Assembly: GCA_023230025.1 (NCBI GenBank)
Contig: JALNYD010000005.1
Span: forward strand, 1 to 29,567
Source of the DNA: Candidatus Cloacimonadota bacterium
GTDB taxonomy: Bacteria > Cloacimonadota > Cloacimonadia > Cloacimonadales > Cloacimonadaceae
DNA: 29,567 nucleotides
Direction: 5' to 3'
In this document: piece by piece, positions 22,909-29,567 of the stretch
Layout of the letters: each line of letters opens with the position of its first letter
Position numbering within the stretch: the first letter of the stretch is position 1
Made by a program: the position numbers and the translations under genes
Notes under the pieces: model-generated
Database searches by the model: none
Told to the model about the DNA's origin: nothing
What the model saw: the letters and a program-made list of their open reading frames with translations, nothing else

Positions 22909-24297
22909 ATGAAACACATGCTTGTAAGTAAGCAATATCTGTGCTTGATCCTGGTGCTGGTTCTTAGCCTCTCAGCCCTGATTGCTCAAGCTAATCCAAT
23001 GACAACAAAGGTGACTTTCAATGCTGATGATGCAACTCTATCTTCGGTGTTGAATTCCCTGGCTCGTCTTTCTGGCACCAATATTGTGTTGGCTGTTGAG
23101 CAAAGCGGAAGCCAGGATACCCGAAACGAAAAACGCATAACCATCAATATCAAAGATGTGCCGATTGAAACCGCAGTGTCTTTGGTGGCCAGAACTGCCG
23201 GATTATCCTACAGAGTACTGGCTGGTAACACCTTCGTAGTTGGCTCCAAGCAAAACATTATGGAAGAAGTTGGCGAAAGAAGCAACATCCTCTATCTGAA
23301 CAACCTTGATGCCAAAAAAGTCTCTGATGCCCTGCAAAACACCGGTGGTGTGATTGTACCTCTGGAAGGACAGAATGCCATCATGGTCTATGCAAATCAG
23401 GAAACCTTTGAACAGATTCGCACTCTGGTAGAAGGCATTGACGTTGGGCAGGAACAGATTGAGATCAGAGTCCGTCTTATCGAAATCAGCCTCACTAATG
23501 CCAAGAAAGCCGGTATCGATTGGAGCCGCCTCAACCACCTCACCACCATTCTGGCAGAAGATCCGGTTAATGGTGATGGAACTGGCTTGCCCTACAACTA
23601 TATGGATGAAACCGGATACCTGCCCCATGGTAATCCCTTTGATTTTGAGAAGTTACCTGATACTCAGTATTTCCAAAGAATCAATGGCTTCGATAACATT
23701 GGTCATTTCAGCCGTCAGCTCACCGCTTTTGACGTTACAATTGACTGGCTGTTGGAAAACAACGCTGCCAAACTGCTTACTGATACTCGCGTAACCGCTT
23801 TGAACGGCGAAGAAGCCGAGATTCACATTGGTGAAGTCGTACCTTTCGTGGTTACCGATAACGACAAACAGATTCAGGTTGAACGCGAAGAAGTTGGTAT
23901 CATACTGGCTGTTACTCCCACCGTTAATAAAGATGGAAACATCACGGCCAAAATTGCTCCGGAAGTAAGCTCAGTAACCGATCTTGTCGGTGGCTATGTA
24001 CCTCGCACCAAAGTGCGTCGTGTCGCTTCCACAGTGACTGTTCCCAACGAACATAAGATCATCGTGGGTGGCTTGTTACACTCCAATCTCAGCCAAAAGA
24101 CTACAAAAGTTCCCTTCCTGGGTGACCTGCCTTTTGTTGGTCGCATCTTCCAACATCGCTATGAAGTTGTTGAAAACACCGATCTGATCATGGAAATCAC
24201 CCCTCGTTTGGTTTCCATGAATGAGAAGTCACCGGAACCCAAGATTGATGAAAGATTAACCCGTACCCTTATCGAATACGAAGATGAGGAGGAATAA
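22909..24297 (+). CDS. pilQ: Type IV pilus secretin PilQ
   Basis: This 462-residue outer-membrane secretin has a signal peptide (about 1-28, ending ALIAQA), an STN/N0-type domain (about 36-112, VTFNADDATLSSVLNSLARL), one N1-type domain (about 125-180, ILYLNNLDAKKVSDALQNTG) and the secretin core (about 183-450) with VRRVASTVTVPNEHKIIVGG and KVPFLGDLPFVGRIFQ. It is short for PilQ and lacks AMIN domains, so it may not bind peptidoglycan itself. I start at ATG 22909 with GGGAGA 4 bases upstream; an ATG 18 bases earlier (22891) is possible. It abuts the lipoprotein gene directly (TAA then ATG). Confidence 0.95.
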   Translation: MKHMLVSKQYLCLILVLVLSLSALIAQANPMTTKVTFNADDATLSSVLNSLARLSGTNIVLAVEQSGSQDTRNEKRITINIKDVPIETAVSLVARTAGLSYRVLAGNTFVVGSKQNIMEEVGERSNILYLNNLDAKKVSDALQNTGGVIVPLEGQNAIMVYANQETFEQIRTLVEGIDVGQEQIEIRVRLIEISLTNAKKAGIDWSRLNHLTTILAEDPVNGDGTGLPYNYMDETGYLPHGNPFDFEKLPDTQYFQRINGFDNIGHFSRQLTAFDVTIDWLLENNAAKLLTDTRVTALNGEEAEIHIGEVVPFVVTDNDKQIQVEREEVGIILAVTPTVNKDGNITAKIAPEVSSVTDLVGGYVPRTKVRRVASTVTVPNEHKIIVGGLLHSNLSQKTTKVPFLGDLPFVGRIFQHRYEVVENTDLIMEITPRLVSMNEKSPEPKIDERLTRTLIEYEDEEE

Positions 24298-26610
24298 ATG
24301 AGAAAACTTAACTCCCTAATCCCAATCTTAACCTTGATTGCGATCGTCCTGGTAAGCTTCTCAGCTTCCTGCGACAGACGTAATCCCCCACCAATATTAC
24401 CGCCCGTAGCGCCTCCACCTGATCCCAGCGAGCTGCGTTTCATCCATAAGATTGTAGCCACACCGGATACTATTTATGCTGACAACAATATCACATTCTC
24501 CACAGTCAGTGTGGAAATTCGTGATGGTGAAAATTTCGGTGTCCCCGGGCAGTTGGTTCAGTTTAAAGCATCTCCGATTGGGCGCGTACTCACCAATGTT
24601 CGGACAGATAGCACAGGCGTTGCTAAGACTACCTTCTGGGATGATGGTGAAAGCGGAGTTGCAACTATCACTGCAATTGTCAGAAAGTTCCATGATACCG
24701 TTGAAGATTCTCTGGTTTCATCCGATGCTCTTGACACAACCATCTATGTGGAAGAAACTCCTCAGGTTACCAGTGTAACCCTGCATTTTGACAACCTTGC
24801 GGATCCGTATCCCATGCGGGTAGGCGAAACCACCCCCATTTATGCTACCGCAGTAACATCTATGGACACAAACGTTCCCGATGGCACCTTGATTGCCTTT
24901 GAATGTATCAAGGGGAAATTTGTGGATTCTTCCGGCAATGACCTGGGTAAAAACATCTCTCAGCAAACTTATAATGGCAGAGCATCGGTGTTCTATAACT
25001 CCGGGACATCGGCTACTACGAATCCAGAAAGCGTGCCAGAATATGTCACTGCAAAAATTAGCACACAAAGTGACACTCGAGGGATTTTGATTCGTCCGGG
25101 AGTTCCCTTTGGAATCGAAATCAAATCTCTTGTAAATGTGGATGGCGTGGATGTTCCTGCTGATACAAGCCATGTGGGAAGCCCAAACCAGATCTTTATG
25201 GAAACAACCCTCAGTGATATGTATAACAATACCTGTCAAAATCAGACAGTGAAGTTTACCACTGATCTTGGCTCTTTCCTGAATACTACTCAGGTTGTAA
25301 GCATCCCAACCAATGACTTTGGTATAGCTCGCGTGCGCTTCACCCCCGGTCTATTTGCCGGAGCGGCTACCATTCAGGCTTCAGCTTTGAATGACACCCT
25401 GCGCACTCAGCTTATCTTTACCATCAATTCTGATGATATTCACTCCATGGATTTCACGCAGCAAGGCCAGATCAATTTGAATGTGGCAAATACCGGTGGA
25501 ACTCAATCAGCCGTTTTACGCGTCAAACTTCGCGATATCAACGGCAACCTGATTGATCGTCCGCAGCAAGTATTCTTCCGCATTATGAACAATCCTGCCA
25601 GTATGCCTGAAGGTGCAAACCTGAATAACAACGCTCCCTTCGATTCTGTAGGAGTAATCTCCAACGGAGGTGAGGCGCAGGTTTCGGTCAATGCCGGAAC
25701 TGAATCCGGTGTGCTGGTAATTCGTGCTTCCTGCACCACTGATGATGGAAGATACATTCAGGCTACTAAGCCAAACATCCTGATAAATTCTGGTCCCGCA
25801 CACACAATCGCAACATATATGAGTGGTTTCAATACCGGAACTAACCTTGGTGGTGGTGTATGGCAGGTTGTTGCTGGTGCACATGTACATGACGTTTATG
25901 GCAACCCGGTTCAAAAGGACACTTCAGTCCAATTTGCCATCTACGGACCCAATGCTGGTCCTGGATACAACCCTCCTACAAATGCTCAGATTCAATCTGA
26001 AGCTACGGTTGGTAACGTCAGTGTTAACGGCGATTCCACTTCAGGTATGGCCTATACCTTCGTTACTTACAACGGGATTATGACCAATGATGTCGTTACT
26101 TTATATGCCGCATCCTTCGATGGTTATGGCAACATTGTGGAAAACTACACCAGTGTAAAGCTTCCTCTCAATGATCCCCGTTTCGAGATCCAGGTAATAC
26201 CTTCATTTGTGAACTTCGGGCATACTGCTCCTGCAAACAAAACTGCGGATATTATCATGACTCTTACTGATGGACAAGGATTGGATATCACCGGTAGTGA
26301 AATCCTGTTGTACAGTAGCCGGGGACAGATAATTCTGCATCCGGATCATTATAACTCCCCCACCAATCCAACCTATAATCAGGTACCGCCAAACTATGCC
26401 GATATCAATCTACCGCATTATGTAACCACATATCAGCGATGGGCTTATGGCAGAATAATAGTTTATCTGGATGAATTCACCTATGGTGATGCTCAGACGA
26501 ATACTCCCAGCACCACAGATGTCGGAATTACTGGAAGATTAATGGGTACTGAAATAGATAATACATCGCCACTGATTGTATATCGTTATGCTGGTGATCC
26601 TCCTTTCTAA
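24298..26610 (+). CDS. Large Ig-like (Big_1/invasin-type) repeat lipoprotein of the pilus operon
   Basis: This 770-residue protein has a lipoprotein-type signal, hydrophobic 9-22 then FSASC with Cys25, followed by a Pro-rich linker (PPPILPPVAPPPDP). The rest looks like four to six bacterial Ig-like domains. Repeated hallmarks are VPGQLVQFKASPIGRVLTNV with TDSTGVAKTTF; VPDGTLIAFECIKGKF; NQTVKFTTDLGSF with TNDFGIARVRFTP; and VYGNPVQKDTSVQFAIYG. Such domains form stiff rods in invasins and intimins. Here a lipid anchor would tie the rod to the outer membrane, on either face. AGGAGG in the end of pilQ serves as ribosome-binding site. Its place between pilQ and pilB suggests a secretin partner, pilotin-like helper or surface adhesin; this is inference. 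Confidence 0.8.
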   Translation: MRKLNSLIPILTLIAIVLVSFSASCDRRNPPPILPPVAPPPDPSELRFIHKIVATPDTIYADNNITFSTVSVEIRDGENFGVPGQLVQFKASPIGRVLTNVRTDSTGVAKTTFWDDGESGVATITAIVRKFHDTVEDSLVSSDALDTTIYVEETPQVTSVTLHFDNLADPYPMRVGETTPIYATAVTSMDTNVPDGTLIAFECIKGKFVDSSGNDLGKNISQQTYNGRASVFYNSGTSATTNPESVPEYVTAKISTQSDTRGILIRPGVPFGIEIKSLVNVDGVDVPADTSHVGSPNQIFMETTLSDMYNNTCQNQTVKFTTDLGSFLNTTQVVSIPTNDFGIARVRFTPGLFAGAATIQASALNDTLRTQLIFTINSDDIHSMDFTQQGQINLNVANTGGTQSAVLRVKLRDINGNLIDRPQQVFFRIMNNPASMPEGANLNNNAPFDSVGVISNGGEAQVSVNAGTESGVLVIRASCTTDDGRYIQATKPNILINSGPAHTIATYMSGFNTGTNLGGGVWQVVAGAHVHDVYGNPVQKDTSVQFAIYGPNAGPGYNPPTNAQIQSEATVGNVSVNGDSTSGMAYTFVTYNGIMTNDVVTLYAASFDGYGNIVENYTSVKLPLNDPRFEIQVIPSFVNFGHTAPANKTADIIMTLTDGQGLDITGSEILLYSSRGQIILHPDHYNSPTNPTYNQVPPNYADINLPHYVTTYQRWAYGRIIVYLDEFTYGDAQTNTPSTTDVGITGRLMGTEIDNTSPLIVYRYAGDPPF

Positions 26611-26623
26611 ACTCGATAAATTC

Positions 26624-26651
26624 GGCGTGGGGGATGCAAATCCCCCGCGCC
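26624..26651 (+). terminator. Strong GCAA-loop hairpin between the lipoprotein gene and pilB
   Basis: A 12-bp stem, GGCGTGGGGGAT against ATCCCCCGCGCC with a single G-T pair, encloses GCAA, a GNRA tetraloop. The following bases (AACCAATTATTCTT) are A/T-rich but not a true T-run, so it may be a leaky terminator, an RNA-processing or stability element, or an attenuator that lowers pilBC relative to the upstream genes. The 137-bp gap (26611-26747) holds nothing else I can name; a TTGATT at 26687 might be part of a secondary promoter. Confidence 0.6.
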
Positions 26652-26747
26652 AACCAATTATTCTTAAGGGAGATGCGATCGAACACTTGATTGCTTCATT
26701 AGAAGCCATGGTTAATTTTCAAAATATTAAACAGTAAGGATATAAAG

Positions 26748-28457
26748 ATGAGTTTTAACCCCCAATTTGCCAGACTCGGCGAGGTCCTCGTTCACGAGGC
26801 TTTCGTTACAGAGGATCAGCTCAAAGAAGCTTTAATCAAACAGACCAATTTTGGCCTAAAAATCGGAGAAACCCTGATCAAACTTGGGCACCTCACTGAA
26901 AAGGAATTGCTGCAGGCCCTGAACAGTCAACTTGGTTATGACATTGTCAAAGAAACCGAGTTGATGGATCTGGATCTGAATGTAGTATCCCTGATCCCTG
27001 AACCCTACGCTTTGGAAAACAGGGTTATTGCCCTGCGCGAAGAAGGTGACGGCGTTGTAGTGGCTTTTGCAGATCCCGAAAACCTCACAGTATTGGATAG
27101 TCTGAAAAAGTTGATTGGTAAAGCGATCAAACCAAAACTCATCGGCGATTCTGTTCTGCATGATGCCATCGAGAGATACTACAAAAGCATCCGTACCACT
27201 TCGCAGGTGGAAGATGCAGTGGGTGGATTTGATTTTGTTGCGGTTGATGAGGAAGAAAACGAAATCTCAATTTCTGCTGCTTCCAGTGATGCCGATGCAC
27301 CGGTTGTTAAATTACTCAATTTGATCATCAACGAAGGCATCAAGGCCAATACCACTGATATTCACATCGAACCCCTGATCAAGAGCACCAGGGTTCGCTA
27401 TCGTATAGATGGCGCACTGCGCGAAGTAATGACACCTCCAATCGGCATGCATCCCGGTTTGGTTTCTCTGGTGAAGGTGATGAGTAAGCTGAATATTGCT
27501 GAACGCCGCCTGCCCCAGGATGGTCATATCTCCCTGAAGACTTCTCTGAAAAGCGTTGACGTTCGTGTATCTATCACTCCAACCGTACTGGGTGAAAAAG
27601 TCGTGATGCGTCTCTTGGATAAGGGTGATTTTGGCTTCAAGCTCAGTACTTTGGGCTTTGAGGCAGAAGATATGGTGATCTTTGACAAGATCATTCGCCG
27701 GCCCTATGGAATCATCATCGTGTCTGGCCCCACTGGTAGCGGTAAATCAACTTCCTTGCATGCTGCCCTGAAAGAAATCCAGGATATTGAAACCAATATT
27801 ATCACGGTGGAAGACCCCGTGGAATATCGCCTTGAGGGGATTACCCAGATTGAAACCAAGGAGCAAATCGGCCTTACCTTTGGCAGCGCTTTGCGCTCCG
27901 TTCTGCGTCAAGACCCGGATATCGTTCTCATTGGTGAAATCCGCGATGAAGAAACCGCCGATATCGCCATCAAGTTCTCTCTCACAGGTCACCTGGTGTT
28001 CTCCACCCTGCACGCAAACGATGCTCCCGCTACGGTAACCCGTCTGATTGACATCGGAATCAAGCCCTACCTGGTGGGTTCCTCCCTGTCTCTCGTGATG
28101 GCTCAGCGTCTGGTCAGAAAAATCTGTCCTTATTGCATTGCAGATTACAAACCTACTGATCAGGAGATCAAGGACGCTGGACTCACCGAGGACGATGTCA
28201 AAGAAGCTAAGTTCAAGATAGGCCAGGGTTGTGTGCACTGCGATAACACTGGATTCTCCGGTCGTACCGGTATCTTTGAATTGCTCACGGTGGATAAGGA
28301 AATCCGTCAGCTGATCTATGATGGCGGAAATCAGGATCTCATCCGTGCCTCTGCTCTGAAATCCGGTATGCGTACTTTGCATGATGCCGCTGTCTCCAAA
28401 ATGAAACGTGGAATCACCACCATCCGCGAAGTTATCAAAATGACTATTGTTGAATAA
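26748..28457 (+). CDS. pilB: Type IV pilus extension ATPase PilB
   Basis: This 569-residue GspE/PilB-family ATPase drives pilin polymerisation. It has an N-terminal GspE_N (MshEN-type) domain (about 5-140; RLGEVLVHEAFVTEDQLKEA), which in some relatives binds cyclic di-GMP, and then the ATPase core: Walker A GPTGSGKST (327-335), Asp box ITVEDPVEY (352-360), Walker B DPDIVLIGEIRD (389-400) and His box GHLVFSTLHAND. The zinc site is two cysteine pairs, CPYC (460-463) and CVHC (495-498). AAGGA is 7 bases before the ATG. It is followed by pilC after 25 bases. Confidence 0.96.
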   Translation: MSFNPQFARLGEVLVHEAFVTEDQLKEALIKQTNFGLKIGETLIKLGHLTEKELLQALNSQLGYDIVKETELMDLDLNVVSLIPEPYALENRVIALREEGDGVVVAFADPENLTVLDSLKKLIGKAIKPKLIGDSVLHDAIERYYKSIRTTSQVEDAVGGFDFVAVDEEENEISISAASSDADAPVVKLLNLIINEGIKANTTDIHIEPLIKSTRVRYRIDGALREVMTPPIGMHPGLVSLVKVMSKLNIAERRLPQDGHISLKTSLKSVDVRVSITPTVLGEKVVMRLLDKGDFGFKLSTLGFEAEDMVIFDKIIRRPYGIIIVSGPTGSGKSTSLHAALKEIQDIETNIITVEDPVEYRLEGITQIETKEQIGLTFGSALRSVLRQDPDIVLIGEIRDEETADIAIKFSLTGHLVFSTLHANDAPATVTRLIDIGIKPYLVGSSLSLVMAQRLVRKICPYCIADYKPTDQEIKDAGLTEDDVKEAKFKIGQGCVHCDNTGFSGRTGIFELLTVDKEIRQLIYDGGNQDLIRASALKSGMRTLHDAAVSKMKRGITTIREVIKMTIVE

Positions 28458-28482
28458 GATAGATATAAGAAGGTAAAGCTAT

Positions 28483-29567
28483 ATGCCAAATTTTGCCTAC
28501 ATCGTTAAGGACGCCAAAGGCGCCCGTGTAGAAGGGATGATCAAGGCTGACACCCTGGATATGGCAGTGGAGAAACTCGCCAAAGAAGGCTCCACTATCA
28601 TTTCCGTGAAAGCCGCTGCCGAAGGGGCATTTAAGGGGAAACTCTCGCTCTTTGACAAGGTGATGCTCACCATCTACAAGATTCGTACCGGTGTAACCCT
28701 GAAAACCCTGGTTTTCTTCACCCGCCAGCTCTCTACAATGTTCTCGGCTGGTCTCACCATCGAAAAAGCAGTTACTGACCTTGAAAAAGAGGAAAAGAAC
28801 AAGAAGTTTTCCAAAGTGCTGCGAAAAATCGGCGATGATATCCGCAAGGGTTTCTCGCTTTCAGAAGCCATGGAGCAGCATCCTGGTGTGTTTAATCCAC
28901 TCTATGTAGCCCTGGTGCAGGCTGGTGAAGTATCCGGTACCCTTCATACCGTGCTGGATGAACTCTCGGATTACTTGGAGAAAATCGAAGATACGCGGCG
29001 TAAAGTAATGAGCGCCATGGCCTATCCCATCTTCATCCTTATCTTTTTGGTCGGTGTGGTTTGGGGTATGTTCTATTGGATTATTCCCATGTTTGCCAAT
29101 GTTTATGCCGATTTCAACGCTACTCTGCCAAGACCAACCGTGATAGCAATAGAAATCAGTGATTTCATTGTCAATAATGTGTTTATGGCAGTCCTGATCT
29201 TTATTCTTGCGATTGCAGGGCTCTTCCTGATCTATCTTACGGATCGAGGCCGCTTTGTGATGGACAGCATAAAGCTTCGAATTCCTATTGTGGGTGGCGT
29301 GGTAAACAATTCGATTATGAGCAAGTTTTCCCGTACCTTCAGCATCCTGATGGCTGCGGGTGTACCGATCATGGACACCATGGAACTTACAGAAAACGTG
29401 GTGCAGAACGCTGTGGTGGAAGGTGCCGTGCGCAGAGCCAGAGTGCTGGTTAAAGAAGGTTATGGCGTCGCTAATGCCTTCCGCAGAACCGGACAATTCC
29501 CTCCCACTTTGCTGCAAATGCTTGCCACAGGTGAGGAAACCGGTGACATGGATAAATTGCTGGGTAA
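28483..29567 (+). CDS. pilC: Type IV pilus inner-membrane platform protein PilC (3' end outside window)
   Basis: The frame opens at ATG 28483, with AGAAGG upstream, and stays open to the window edge, 361 codons. The product starts MPNFAYIVKDAKGARVEGMI, typical of GspF/PilC. The first T2SSF domain (about 83-205) includes FFTRQLSTMFSAGLTIEKAV and ends with PLYVALVQAGEVSGTL. Two membrane helices follow (about 182-205 and 228-248). A second T2SSF domain begins with FSRTFSILMAAGVPIMDTME, and the window ends at ATGEETGDMDKLLG, so perhaps 40-50 residues are missing. PilC spans the inner membrane at the base of the pilus and couples PilB/PilT rotation to pilin insertion or extraction. Confidence 0.95.
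   Translation, partial: MPNFAYIVKDAKGARVEGMIKADTLDMAVEKLAKEGSTIISVKAAAEGAFKGKLSLFDKVMLTIYKIRTGVTLKTLVFFTRQLSTMFSAGLTIEKAVTDLEKEEKNKKFSKVLRKIGDDIRKGFSLSEAMEQHPGVFNPLYVALVQAGEVSGTLHTVLDELSDYLEKIEDTRRKVMSAMAYPIFILIFLVGVVWGMFYWIIPMFANVYADFNATLPRPTVIAIEISDFIVNNVFMAVLIFILAIAGLFLIYLTDRGRFVMDSIKLRIPIVGGVVNNSIMSKFSRTFSILMAAGVPIMDTMELTENVVQNAVVEGAVRRARVLVKEGYGVANAFRRTGQFPPTLLQMLATGEETGDMDKLLG

Noticed and set aside
26627..26737. 36-codon frame (GTG start) between the lipoprotein gene and pilB, including ILKGDAIEHLIASLEAMV
   Set aside because: No Shine-Dalgarno, its start lies inside the strong hairpin, and it is too short to judge; it could be a gene remnant but I cannot support it.
27747..28382. 211-codon open frame opposite pilB
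   Set aside because: Antisense shadow; low-complexity composition following the codon pattern of the conserved ATPase on the other strand.
28861..29517. 218-codon open frame opposite pilC
   Set aside because: Antisense shadow rich in His/Gln, a typical artefact of reading a membrane-protein gene backwards.

Overview
The window looks like chromosomal DNA of an FCB-group bacterium. The best guess is Candidatus Cloacimonadota (WWE1) or a close relative; this is inferred from gene content, not from a database search. Supporting points are a full moxR-DUF58-batA-E aerotolerance-type operon, a gram-negative type IV pilus operon with a secretin, an outer-membrane-type lipoprotein, a SurA-like periplasmic chaperone, and a T9SS/FlgD-like C-terminal tail at the left edge. 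Strong Shine-Dalgarno motifs (AGGAGG-type) precede most genes, which argues against Bacteroidota proper. There are no tRNA or rRNA genes, CRISPR arrays, insertion sequences or phage genes. Most of the window is well-ordered core genome.

Layout. (1) 1-147 (+) is the tail of a secreted protein, convergent with a minus-strand glycolytic pair, class II fructose-bisphosphate aldolase (fba) then GAPDH (gap), with a shared hairpin terminator at 168-194. (2) 2279-3207 (-) is an SdpR-type ArsR repressor translationally coupled to an SdpI-like membrane protein, with a candidate operator/promoter upstream. (3) 3208-3698 is a non-coding, repeat-bearing stretch with a nearly perfect 22-bp inverted repeat. 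(4) 3699-4811 (+) is a soluble cyclic-nucleotide-domain histidine kinase with no adjacent response regulator; 4880-5077 is rpmB (L28) with a rho-independent terminator. (5) 5180-13017 (+) is an eight-gene Bat operon (moxR, DUF58, BatD-like/DUF4381-like, batA, batB, batC, batD, batE), with most genes overlapping or a few bases apart. (6) 13086-15116 (-) is a double-parvulin, TPR-tailed periplasmic chaperone, sharing a bidirectional terminator with batE.

(7) 15467 to the end (+) is a type IV pilus operon: major pilin, pilT, two minor prepilins, a large PilX/DUF4900-like component, pilM, pilN, pilO, a pilP-like gene, pilQ, a 770-residue Ig-type lipoprotein, pilB and pilC (cut by the window edge). 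Prepilins carry a class III leader. PilM/N/O/P form the inner-membrane platform and link to the PilQ secretin. PilB extends and PilT retracts the fibre, and PilC is the platform protein. Prepilin peptidase (pilD) and pilS/pilR are not in the window. A sequence matching the sigma-54 -24/-12 consensus lies about 50 bases before the pilin start codon.

The parts most worth a second look are the embedded Ig-type lipoprotein, the outsized PilX-like pilus component with a G8 tract in its coding region, the sigma-54-like pilin promoter, the GCAA-capped hairpin before pilB, and the inverted repeat ahead of the orphan kinase.
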